From assembly GCA_012512505.1 (NCBI GenBank), contig JAAZEB010000214.1, forward strand, positions 1-34,628: a DNA stretch of 34,628 nt, in the 5' to 3' direction. Source of the DNA: Armatimonadota bacterium. GTDB lineage: Bacteria > Armatimonadota > JAAZEB01. The notes beneath the pieces are model-generated. The model was not told the origin of the DNA. It worked only from the letters and a program-made list of their open reading frames with translations, and did no database searches. The position numbers and the translations under genes are program-made. This document shows, piece after piece, positions 16,363 through 24,903 of this stretch; the first letter of the stretch is position 1, and each line of letters starts with the position of its first letter.

Positions 16363-19104
16363 GTGAGTCGATACGGCTTCATCCGGAGAGTGGCTTTCCC
16401 GGCGGCGGTGCTGGCCGCTGCCCTCCTGTGCGGGGCTCCAATCTGGGGCCAGGGGCCCGGAGGCACGCCCGGCGGCGGCACGGGTGGTACGGGTGGCACC
16501 GGCACCGCTGGTGGCGACCCGATCAGCGGTCAGGCCACCGTGCTGCGGCTCAGCAACCAGTACATCGTGCTGGTCTACGGCCGCGATGGCACCCCCGCCG
16601 TGGTCGTTCCCGCCGCGCCGGATACCTCGATCAGCGGGCGCTGGGGCATCGCCACCACCGGCGGCGATCCGGACACGGCCGCCGATGATAACCGGCAGGT
16701 GTTCGCCTGGAACTTCCTCAGCTATCAGGTAGAACCGCAGCTTGCGGACCAGGCCACCAAGTGGTACCGCCTCGGCGACTCTGGCTCCGGGAGCTACGTC
16801 GTCGGCCCGATCGTCGACCTGCCCAGCCAGACGATCACCTCCACCTGGCAGACCAGCGGCGACATCCAGGTGCCCACCGGCGACGGCACCAACACCGAGG
16901 CGCAGCCGGCCGGGGTGCAGGTCGATGAGAAGCTGGCGCTTCTGCGCGACATGGTGCGGGTGGAGTATACCTTCCGCAACACCAGCGGGTTTGCCCGCCG
17001 GGTGCGTGCCCGCCTCTTCGTGGACCCGCTGGAGGACGCAGCCTGGATCACCGGCCGTCAGCTCGTGGAGTTTGAGACGGACTATCCGGACGGGCGCGTG
17101 CCGGACGAGTGGCGCATCTACAGCCCGATGTCCGCCCCGGAGATGGTGGTCCGCGGCATCCTCAACCGCTTTGGTGCCACCCGGCCGAACCGCTTCGTGA
17201 TCGGTGGCACAGGCCTGCTGTGCAACCCGCCTACCTGGGACTACGCGATCAACCCCGCGCTGCGCATCTACGGCACGCCGGACCCGGCCAATGAGGCTTG
17301 CCAGGCGCAGTACGAGGCGTTCCGGCTGCTGCCGGGCGAGACGCGGACGATTGTCGCCTACGCCGGCCTCGGTACGGCCGATCAGGATCCCACGCCGCCG
17401 TACGTGCTGGCGGCCCAGGGGCCGAAGACGCTCGGCTTCGTGCTGGGTGACGACCCGAACACGTCCGAACTGGAGGAGTCTTACACCACCCCGGGTACCT
17501 TCACCATCCGCGGCTTCATCTATAACTGCGCGGAGTTCGACATCACCAACGCCAGCCTCTTCCTGACGCTGCCGCCGGGCCTGCGCCTAGCCGCTGGCGA
17601 AACGGCCGTGCAGCAGATTGGCACCGTTCTGCGGATGCAGGAGGGCGCGGCGAGCTGGACGGTGGAGGTGGAGCCGGGCGTGTCGGGAACGCTCCACTAC
17701 ACGATTACCTCTTCCGGGGTGCCGGTCAACTCTAAGACGGTGACCAGCAGCATCGAGATCCCGGCGCAGACGCGGCGCAGCTTCAAGCCGGGGCTGTCGA
17801 TGATCAGCCTGCCGTTCCAGTTCGCCAACCCGGACACCGCGCGGGCCCTCGGCCTGCCGGCCGACCGCATCCGCCTGGCCCGCTGGCAGCCGGACACGCA
17901 GAAGTACGCCTTCTACCCGGATCCGGCGGTGGCGACGGTGGCGCCCGGCGCCGGCTACTGGTTCAAGCCGGACCTGGCCACGACGATGAAGCTGCAGGGG
18001 GCCACCCCGGTGGCGCGCAGCCTGTCGGCGAACTTCGTCCTGCCGGTCAAGCCCGGCTGGAATATGATCGGCGCGCCCTACGTCTACGCCGTGCCCTGGG
18101 CCAACACCCGGGTGTCCGACGGTCAGCAGGTGCTGTCGCTGGATGAGGCGGCGCGCGCTGGCTGGGTGCGGCCGACGTTGTTCACCTACAACCCGAACCT
18201 CTCGCCCCCAGGCTACGAGTTCAAGGCGATCGCCGATGCCAGCCTGGAGCCGTGGGTTGGTTACTGGCTGCGCGCCGACCGCGAGTGCTTCCTGTTGATC
18301 CCGCGGGTAACTGCGCCGTATGCCTCTATCGCGGCGCCGGATCAGCGCTCTGCCGCGGACGGCTGGCGCATCCAGCTTGCCGCGCGCACCCGCACCGCGT
18401 CGGACCTGTTCAACTTCGCCGGCGTCTCGCGGGCGACGCCCGACGGCTATGACCTGAGCGACATCGACGAGCCGCCGGTGCCGGGTGAGAGCTACGTCTC
18501 GCTGCGCTTTGTCCACTCGGACTGGGGCCGCAACAGCGGCTTCTACACCCAGGACATTCGCAGCGACGAGTTCGCCGGCGAGAAGGTGTGGAACTTCGAG
18601 GTGGCTACCGACAAGCCGGGTCAGGATGTGACGCTGACCTGGCCGGTGGTGAACACCCGGCTGCCGCGCAACTTCTCGGCGACCCTGGTCGATCTGGCTA
18701 CCGGCAAGCGCGTTTCGCTGCGCACCGCCGCCCACTACCAGTTCCAGTCGACCGAGGACCCGCGCCAGTTCCAGTTGGTGATCACCCGCCGGGCTACCAA
18801 CCGCCTGATCATCACTGACCTGCAGGTGGCCCCGGTGCGTGGGCGAGCCGGCGCGCGCGCGATCAACTTCCAGTTGAGCGGCGAGGCGGCGGTGGATGCC
18901 CGCGTGCTGGCGCCCGATGGCAAGGTGCTGTCGGAGGTGGCGACCGGCGCGGCCGGCGCCCCGGGCCGCAACGTCCTGATCTGGGATGGCACCAATCGCC
19001 AGGGTGTGCGCCTCATGTCCGGCGTGGTGCTGGTGGAAGTGATCGCGACCGATCCGAACGGCAGCACGGTGCGCGCTTTGCGCCCCTGCGTCCTCACCCG
19101 CTAA
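16363..19104 (+). CDS. Exported protein with unrecognised N-terminal domain, Gly/Thr-rich linker and shared C-terminal module (protein D)
   Basis: GTG start after GGAGGAGA; signal peptide VAFPAAVLAAALLCGAPIWG; GGTPGGGTGGTGGTGTAGG linker; C-terminal half colinear with proteins A and C. Confidence 0.88.
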   Translation: MSRYGFIRRVAFPAAVLAAALLCGAPIWGQGPGGTPGGGTGGTGGTGTAGGDPISGQATVLRLSNQYIVLVYGRDGTPAVVVPAAPDTSISGRWGIATTGGDPDTAADDNRQVFAWNFLSYQVEPQLADQATKWYRLGDSGSGSYVVGPIVDLPSQTITSTWQTSGDIQVPTGDGTNTEAQPAGVQVDEKLALLRDMVRVEYTFRNTSGFARRVRARLFVDPLEDAAWITGRQLVEFETDYPDGRVPDEWRIYSPMSAPEMVVRGILNRFGATRPNRFVIGGTGLLCNPPTWDYAINPALRIYGTPDPANEACQAQYEAFRLLPGETRTIVAYAGLGTADQDPTPPYVLAAQGPKTLGFVLGDDPNTSELEESYTTPGTFTIRGFIYNCAEFDITNASLFLTLPPGLRLAAGETAVQQIGTVLRMQEGAASWTVEVEPGVSGTLHYTITSSGVPVNSKTVTSSIEIPAQTRRSFKPGLSMISLPFQFANPDTARALGLPADRIRLARWQPDTQKYAFYPDPAVATVAPGAGYWFKPDLATTMKLQGATPVARSLSANFVLPVKPGWNMIGAPYVYAVPWANTRVSDGQQVLSLDEAARAGWVRPTLFTYNPNLSPPGYEFKAIADASLEPWVGYWLRADRECFLLIPRVTAPYASIAAPDQRSAADGWRIQLAARTRTASDLFNFAGVSRATPDGYDLSDIDEPPVPGESYVSLRFVHSDWGRNSGFYTQDIRSDEFAGEKVWNFEVATDKPGQDVTLTWPVVNTRLPRNFSATLVDLATGKRVSLRTAAHYQFQSTEDPRQFQLVITRRATNRLIITDLQVAPVRGRAGARAINFQLSGEAAVDARVLAPDGKVLSEVATGAAGAPGRNVLIWDGTNRQGVRLMSGVVLVEVIATDPNGSTVRALRPCVLTR
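17773..19101 (+). repeat. Shared C-terminal module, copy 3 (443 codons)
   Basis: GLSMISLPFQF...GWNMIGAPYVYAVPW...EPWVGYWLRA...DGWRIQLAA...VWNFEVATDKPGQDVTLTWPVVNTRLP...NVLIWDGTNRQGVRLMSGVVLVEV. Confidence 0.9.
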
Positions 19105-19153
19105 GCGGCGGGCGAGGATCGCGGGGCTGCCGCGCCGGCAGGTTGCCAGTGAG

Positions 19154-19193
19154 CACGCCACACGGGCAGGCGCCCGTGTGGCGTGTCTTTTCT
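19154..19193 (+). terminator. Rho-independent terminator
   Basis: 14-bp perfect stem CACGCCACACGGGC / GCCCGTGTGGCGTG with 4-nt loop AGGC, followed by TCTTTTCT. Confidence 0.85.
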
Positions 19194-19213
19194 GGGCATG
19201 GAAGGAGTTTGTG

Positions 19214-20485
19214 ATGGCAGAGCAGCTTGCAGTGAATGGAGGCACCCCGGTCACGCGCGAGCCATTCCCGAGCTGGCCGTATTTCGACGAGGCGACGATC
19301 CAGGCGGCGATGGAGCCCCTGCGCAGCGGCAAGGTGAACTACTGGACCGGCCCACTGGGGATGGAGTTCGAGCAGCGGTTCGCCGAGTGGTGCGGCGCGC
19401 GCTACGGCATCTCCACCAGTAACGGCACCAGCGCCTTGCACACGGCGCTGGCTGGCCTCGGCAGTGGCCCCGGCGACGAGGTGATCGTGCCTTCTTACAC
19501 CTTCATCGCCACCTCCTTCTCGGTGTGCCAGGCGGGCGCGATCCCGGTCTTTGCCGACGTGGAGCGCGAAAGCCACACCCTGGATCCCGCTGCCGTCGAG
19601 GCCGCAATCAGCGAGCGCACGCGCGCGATCATGCCGGTGCACCTCTACGGCATCATGGCGAACATGGGCCCGATCTTGGAGATTGCCAAGAAGCATAACC
19701 TGTTCGTGATTGAGGACTGCGCCCAGGGGCACGGGGCGGAGTACCGCGGCCGCCGCGCCGGCACCATCGGCGATATCGGTGCCTTCTCCTTCTGCCAGAG
19801 CAAGCACTTCACCACCGGTGGGGAGGGCGGCTGCGTCGTCACCGACGACGAGGAGGTTGCCTGGCGCTGCCGCTCGTTCCGCGACCACGGCTACGACGTG
19901 GCCCAGCGCCTGAAGCTGCTGGAGCTGGAGGCGAAGCTGCCGTACATCCACAACATGGTCGGCTTTAACTACCGGCTGACGGAGATGCAGTCGGCAATCG
20001 GCCTGCAGGCGCTGGCGAAGATGGATAACTGGAACCTGCGCAACCGGCGGCGCAATGCCGAGCGGCTCACCAGCCACCTGCAGTCGTGTGAGGCGATTGA
20101 GACGCTGCCCCTGGACACCCCGGAGCGGCGCAACTCCTACTGGCTCTACCCGATCTCGCTGCGGATGGAGCGCCTCACCTGCTCGATCAAGCAGTTCACC
20201 CAGGCGCTGGAGGCCGAGGGGATCCCCTGCGGGCCGGTGCTGTGGCCGCAGTGCTATCAGGAGCGTGCCTACCGGAACCACAACGGCTTCGGCCGCCTCA
20301 ACTACCCGTTCGGCGATCCGGCGGCGCGCCCCGAGGCGGTGCAGTACGACCGCTGCTACTGCCCCAACGCGGCCTACCTGGAGCAAAACACCTTCTTCGT
20401 GCCGGTTCACCCGGTGTATGAAGAGCGGCACATGGATCTGATCGCCGCCGGGATCCTGAAGGTGGCCCGCGCCTACGCGCGCTAG
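19214..20485 (+). CDS. DegT/DnrJ/EryC1/StrS family PLP-dependent aminotransferase
   Basis: GTSALHTALAGLGSGPGDEVIVPSYTFIATSFSV, AIMPVHLYG, VIEDCAQGHGAEYRG, GAFSFCQSKHFTTGGEGG (PLP lysine), GFNYRLTEMQSAIGL. ATG preceded by GAAGGAG. Confidence 0.93.
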   Translation: MAEQLAVNGGTPVTREPFPSWPYFDEATIQAAMEPLRSGKVNYWTGPLGMEFEQRFAEWCGARYGISTSNGTSALHTALAGLGSGPGDEVIVPSYTFIATSFSVCQAGAIPVFADVERESHTLDPAAVEAAISERTRAIMPVHLYGIMANMGPILEIAKKHNLFVIEDCAQGHGAEYRGRRAGTIGDIGAFSFCQSKHFTTGGEGGCVVTDDEEVAWRCRSFRDHGYDVAQRLKLLELEAKLPYIHNMVGFNYRLTEMQSAIGLQALAKMDNWNLRNRRRNAERLTSHLQSCEAIETLPLDTPERRNSYWLYPISLRMERLTCSIKQFTQALEAEGIPCGPVLWPQCYQERAYRNHNGFGRLNYPFGDPAARPEAVQYDRCYCPNAAYLEQNTFFVPVHPVYEERHMDLIAAGILKVARAYAR

Positions 20486-20637
20486 ACGCCGCCGTTCCGC
20501 CTGGCGTGGACGCCAGGTGCCGGAGGCTGGTTCGTTTCTCGCGAGGGGCGAAGCGTTCGCCGGGTTCGGGCCGCACCCTCGATGGCCTGAGCCCGCGGGC
20601 GCTTCGCCCCGTCACCGCATGCGCCGCTACCCGTGCC

Positions 20638-21867
20638 ATGTCAACAACACTCACCGCCACCCCCCCTGCGGCCCGGGCGCTGGCCCGGCGCTTGCAGGTG
20701 CAGTACTTTCTCGTCTTCGCCCCATTTGCCATCGTCACCACCTACCAGAACCTGCACTTCAAGCGCCTTGGCTTCAGCGACTCGCAGATCGGCAGCCTGA
20801 ACGCGATCGCGGCGATCCTGGCGGTCATCTCGCCACCCCTCTGGGGTTACGTCACTGACCGGTTGGGAGAGAAGCGCGCCCCGCTGGCGATCCTGTTGAT
20901 TACCTCCGGTGCCCTCTACCCGTTCTTCCTCGGCACGCGCTCCTTCCTCGCGGCGGCGATATTCCAGGGGGCTTTCTCCTTCTGCTTTGCCCCTTGCGTG
21001 GCGCTGACCGATGCCCTGGTCCTGGAGCAGCTTCCCCGTGCCGGTGGCGACTACGCACGGCTGCGCCTCTGGGGCTCGATGGGGTTCATCTGCACCCTGC
21101 TGGCGTTCGGGTTGTTCCTCGGGGGTGGCCCGCTGGCTCGCGCCGGGGCGCAGGGCAGCCTCACGGCTACCTTCATTGCCTTTGCCCTGGTCCGCCTGGT
21201 GAACACGGCCTGGGTGCTGCGGCTGCCGCCCGGCGAGCCGGTGGCCCCCGGCGCTGCCTTAGGCGGCGAGGTGCGCGCTTTGCTGCGCAGCCGCACCCTG
21301 ATCCTCTTCTTCGTGGCGATGCTCCTGGGAATGACCGCCCTGCGTGCCTACTACGTCTTCTTCAGCATCTACCTCGACGGCCTGGGGGTGGCTGATAGCT
21401 GGAAGGGCGTCTTCTGGAGCCTGGGAGTGGCCGCCGAGGTGGGCTTCATGCTTGTGGCGGGCCGACTGCTGCCCCGCCTGGGGGTGAAGTGGATGCTCGC
21501 CATCGGGCTGGCCGGCGGTGCCCTGCGTCTGCTCCTGTTCTCCTTCTCGCTGCCAATCGCCATGGTGGCTCTGGCCCAGGGCTTGCACGCTCTCGCCTTC
21601 GGGGCGACGCACATCGCCACCGTCACGTTCATCAACGACACCGTGCCCGACCGCCTCCGGGCCAGCGGGCAGACGTTTTACGCGGCGGTGGTCACCGGCC
21701 TGGGCGGCGCCGTGGGGTCGCGGTTGTCGGGCGACCTGGCGCAGGCGTTCGGCATCGGCGGTGCCTTCCGCCTGTGCGCGCTGTTGGCCGGGGTGGCGGT
21801 GCTGGTGGTGCTGCTGCTGCCCGGGCGGAAGGCACTGTCGGCGAACCACCACGCCGGCGGTGCGTAG
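20638..21867 (+). CDS. MFS transporter
   Basis: About 12 hydrophobic segments; QYFLVFAPFAIVTTYQNLHFKRLGFSDSQIGSLNAIAAILAVISPPLWGYVTDRLGEKRAPLAILL resembles the MFS_1-like/NupG-type N-terminal half. Confidence 0.88.
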   Translation: MSTTLTATPPAARALARRLQVQYFLVFAPFAIVTTYQNLHFKRLGFSDSQIGSLNAIAAILAVISPPLWGYVTDRLGEKRAPLAILLITSGALYPFFLGTRSFLAAAIFQGAFSFCFAPCVALTDALVLEQLPRAGGDYARLRLWGSMGFICTLLAFGLFLGGGPLARAGAQGSLTATFIAFALVRLVNTAWVLRLPPGEPVAPGAALGGEVRALLRSRTLILFFVAMLLGMTALRAYYVFFSIYLDGLGVADSWKGVFWSLGVAAEVGFMLVAGRLLPRLGVKWMLAIGLAGGALRLLLFSFSLPIAMVALAQGLHALAFGATHIATVTFINDTVPDRLRASGQTFYAAVVTGLGGAVGSRLSGDLAQAFGIGGAFRLCALLAGVAVLVVLLLPGRKALSANHHAGGA

Positions 21868-21961
21868 GACGCCAGGCGCCCCGTGGCAACCGCCGGGAGG
21901 CTCAGGGTATGCCCTGGCGGATCCTGGCCGGCAGCCCAGCGGATGAGAGGAGGGAGGGAGT

Positions 21962-22819
21962 GTGCAAGAGCGTGAGGTGCCGGCGCCCGAGCCGTCGATC
22001 CCTCGGCAGCCGGGGGTGGACGAGATCCGAGACCGACTGCAGCACGTGCTTGACGAGTATCTGATGCTCGACGCCATCCTGCGGGAGATCCAGAGCACTC
22101 GCTTCCGGGTCTGCATCTTCGGTTCGGCACGCATCCAGCCGAGCGACCAGACCTACAAGCTTGGGCGGAAGCTCACCCGGCAGTTGGCGATGGACGGGAT
22201 CGACATCGTCACCGGTGGCGGCCCGGGCCTGATGGAGGCGGCCAACCGCGGCGTGCGCGAGGCCCGCACCGGCCTGAGCATGTCCTACGGCGTCACCATT
22301 GAGTTGCCCAGCCTGGCCGAAATGGCCAACAAGCACCTGGACATCAAGAGCTCGCACAAGCGCTTCTCCTCCCGCCTGGACGAGTTCATGCGCCTGACGC
22401 ACGCGGTGGTGGTCGCGCCCGGCGGAATCGGCACCTTGCTGGAGCTGATGTACGTGTGGCAGTTGCTGCAGGTGGGGCTGATTGAGAAGCGTCCGGTGGT
22501 GCTCCTCGGCCAGAAGCTGTGGGGCGGGCTGGTGGAGTGGATCCGGCGGGAGATGCTCCCCTGCGGCTTCATCAGCCCGGAGGACCTGGAGCACGTCACG
22601 GTGGTAGACACCCTGGAGGAGACGCTGGCGCTGGTGCGCGATGCCCACAAGGCGTTCAACGAGGAGCACGCTGACACTGCCGCTGCCGCCCTGCGCGAAG
22701 GTGGCCAACCCGGCCCCCCGCCAGTGCCGACCCCCGGCGGTGCTCCCCCGGCCGGTCCGGCTCGCGGCCGCCGGCGCCCGCTGCCCCCGGCGCGTACCCC
22801 CTCCACGTCCGAGCAATAA
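21962..22819 (+). CDS. LOG family protein (TIGR00730-type putative nucleotide phosphoribohydrolase) with Pro-rich C-terminal tail
   Basis: VCIFGSARIQPSDQTYKLGRKLTRQLAMDGIDIVTGGGPGLMEAANRGVREA and VVVAPGGIGTLLELMYVWQLLQVG; GTG start with GAGGAGGGAGGG RBS. Confidence 0.9.
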   Translation: MQEREVPAPEPSIPRQPGVDEIRDRLQHVLDEYLMLDAILREIQSTRFRVCIFGSARIQPSDQTYKLGRKLTRQLAMDGIDIVTGGGPGLMEAANRGVREARTGLSMSYGVTIELPSLAEMANKHLDIKSSHKRFSSRLDEFMRLTHAVVVAPGGIGTLLELMYVWQLLQVGLIEKRPVVLLGQKLWGGLVEWIRREMLPCGFISPEDLEHVTVVDTLEETLALVRDAHKAFNEEHADTAAAALREGGQPGPPPVPTPGGAPPAGPARGRRRPLPPARTPSTSEQ

Positions 22820-22933
22820 CCGGCAAGCTGCTCGCGGCGCGGAGTGACCCCCATCCGCGCAGGGTGCTGGTCACCCCGCAGGAGCGGCGACTCCGCCGAG
22901 GGTGAGGTGCGGCAGCACAGAGGAGGGGAGGGG

Positions 22934-22967
22934 GCCCTCCGCGCCGCCAGGAGGCAGCGCGGAGGGC
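22934..22967. terminator. GC-rich hairpin between convergent genes (candidate bidirectional terminator)
   Basis: 11-bp perfect stem GCCCTCCGCGC / GCGCGGAGGGC in the gap between convergent stops (22819 and 22982); no T tract. Confidence 0.4.
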
Positions 22968-22981
22968 ACAGAATGGGCGGC

Positions 22982-24697
22982 TCAGCGGCCGCGCAGCAGC
23001 TTGGCGTTTGCCTCGCCGCCGTTCTGCAGGTAGAGGAGCGGCGTGGGCCGATCCACCCCCTCCAGGTAGGCGGGCCGGGCCTGCCACGGCGTCAGCGAGA
23101 GCACGTTGGTCAGGTCCATCCAGTATTCGAGGCGGGCCGGGTTCAGGCCCCAGTTCATGTGGAAGTGGTTGGCCGGGGCGAACTGCTTGTACTCGCCCAT
23201 GCTGGCGTACTTCGGCACCACGAAGGTGTGCGGCCAGGTCGGCGAGGAGGTGTGGCACACCGCGTCCGACAGCTTCGCCGGCAGATCCACGGTTACCGCC
23301 TCATCCCACACCATGGAGAAGAGGCCGCTGAGGGCGTTGTAGCCGAGGCGGCCGGCAATCCCCTCGATGCCGCCGGGCGACACGAACGTCACCGAGTTGC
23401 CGCCGCCGGGGAAGTAGTCCGGGTCGGCCTGGGGCATGGAGACTCCCCGCATGATCTCCTCCACGCTGGCTCCGGGCATCGCGGCCCAGTCCAGCGCGGC
23501 GCTGCCGGAGTTGTCGCCGTCCACCAGGCCCTTGCGGCGCCACAGCCCGTCCGGCTCCACCTCTGCCAGGCCGAGGTTTTCGGCAAGCTGGTTGATCTCC
23601 CACGGCTCCCACACCTTGCGGAAGTCCATGAACAGTGGCGGGGTGCCGCCGGCCAGGTAGGTGAAGGCGAGCATCGTCAGCAGGCCCTGCACGTCCGCCT
23701 CGGTGGCGTAGGGCAGCGGCGCCTTGCGGCCGTTGTGGTCGAAGGTGGAGTTGAACAGCGACTCCATGATGTCGGCCACCGGCAGCGGCAGACCGCGTTG
23801 GTCGGACCCCCACTCTAGCTGGCTCATGAAGCCGCCGCCCACCGCGTTCAGGTCGCGCAGCAGGTCGCGGGAGATCAGGTACATAGCCAGGCTCTGGTCG
23901 AGGCGGGCGCGGTCAGCGGCGTCGCGCAGCTCCAGACGGTCGCCCAGGTGCTCCTGCAGCCACGACCGGAGCGCGGCCTGCTCCTGCTCGTCGTAGGCCT
24001 TCTTCTGGAGCATGTCGGCCAACAGCTTCATGTCGAGCCGGGTGATCTCCAGACCGAAGGTGCGGCGGGTGGGAATGATGTGGGCGAGCGCCGTCTCCAT
24101 GCCCATCGAGTCGTGTCCGAAGATCACCACCCGTCGGCCACGCAGCGCCTGGCGCGTCACCGCCGCGTAGCACCAATCCACCAGCGCCTGCGCGGTGCTG
24201 GCGGTCATCTGGGGGTGCTGGCCGGTGTCAGGCCAGGTGCCGACGTTGATGTGGATCAGCCGGCCGTACTGCGAGATCGCGCCGTTGGCGGCGTGGGTGA
24301 AGACAACGCCGGGCCGCGGCCCGCTATTGCCGCAGGTGAGGTTGATCGGCACCTCTTCGGGGAACTGCGACAGCAGCGAAATGAGCCCAAGCTGGGGGAA
24401 CGCCCAGGTATCCGGGGCGCACACCAGGATGTCTACCCCTTCCGCCTGGAACTGCCGGGCGACGATATCGGCCTGCGGCTCGCCATCCACCAGCACCGGC
24501 GAGTAGACTACCGGCACCGCGGTGCCGTCAGGGAGGGTGACCCCTTCGGCAATGACGTTGGCCGTCATCTCCACGATGTTCACCGCGCGCTCGCGCGACG
24601 CCGGATCGATCCGCGGGTCGCAGGTGGCGAACACACCGATCGTGGGCAGCTTGGCGCTTGCCTTCTGCTCCAGAGGCAATCTCTTCGCAACAGCCAT
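22982..24697 (-). CDS. L-fucose/L-arabinose isomerase family-like protein
   Basis: PTIGVFATCDPRIDPASRERAVNIVEMTANVI, DILVCAPDTWAFPQLG, GRRVVIFGHDSMGMETA, DVQGLLTMLAFTYLAGGTPPLFMDFRKV and NHFHMNWGLNPARLEYWMDLTNVLSL match the FucI-like layout. ATG at 24697 with GAGGAGT RBS. Confidence 0.82.
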   Translation of the reverse strand: MAVAKRLPLEQKASAKLPTIGVFATCDPRIDPASRERAVNIVEMTANVIAEGVTLPDGTAVPVVYSPVLVDGEPQADIVARQFQAEGVDILVCAPDTWAFPQLGLISLLSQFPEEVPINLTCGNSGPRPGVVFTHAANGAISQYGRLIHINVGTWPDTGQHPQMTASTAQALVDWCYAAVTRQALRGRRVVIFGHDSMGMETALAHIIPTRRTFGLEITRLDMKLLADMLQKKAYDEQEQAALRSWLQEHLGDRLELRDAADRARLDQSLAMYLISRDLLRDLNAVGGGFMSQLEWGSDQRGLPLPVADIMESLFNSTFDHNGRKAPLPYATEADVQGLLTMLAFTYLAGGTPPLFMDFRKVWEPWEINQLAENLGLAEVEPDGLWRRKGLVDGDNSGSAALDWAAMPGASVEEIMRGVSMPQADPDYFPGGGNSVTFVSPGGIEGIAGRLGYNALSGLFSMVWDEAVTVDLPAKLSDAVCHTSSPTWPHTFVVPKYASMGEYKQFAPANHFHMNWGLNPARLEYWMDLTNVLSLTPWQARPAYLEGVDRPTPLLYLQNGGEANAKLLRGR

Positions 24698-24715
24698 GGT
24701 ATGACTCCTCTTCTC

Positions 24716-24737
24716 CCTCCCGAGCGGTCTCGGGAGG
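24716..24737 (-). promoter_or_regulatory. Hairpin directly upstream of the fucose-isomerase-like gene
   Basis: CCTCCCGAG-cggt-CTCGGGAGG, 9-bp perfect stem with 4-nt loop, ~20-40 nt upstream of the start codon. Confidence 0.45.
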
Positions 24738-24903
24738 CACCACCACTCTTTTCCTCTTCCCCCGGCGGGCAACAGCAGGTGTCCCCCTGCCGCTGTCCGC
24801 CGGCAACCAGCTTGCTGCTTGCCTGCACCCCTCCACTGTTCGGGAGCCGCGCAGGCGGTTCCTCCACTCCCGGGCGGTAGACCGGCCAGCGGCGCCGCCT
24901 TGC

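Noticed and set aside
20500-20517. Palindrome CCTGGCGTGGACGCCAGG downstream of the degT gene
   Set aside because: Only a 7-8 bp stem with no T tract; could be a weak 3' hairpin but is not distinguishable from GC background.
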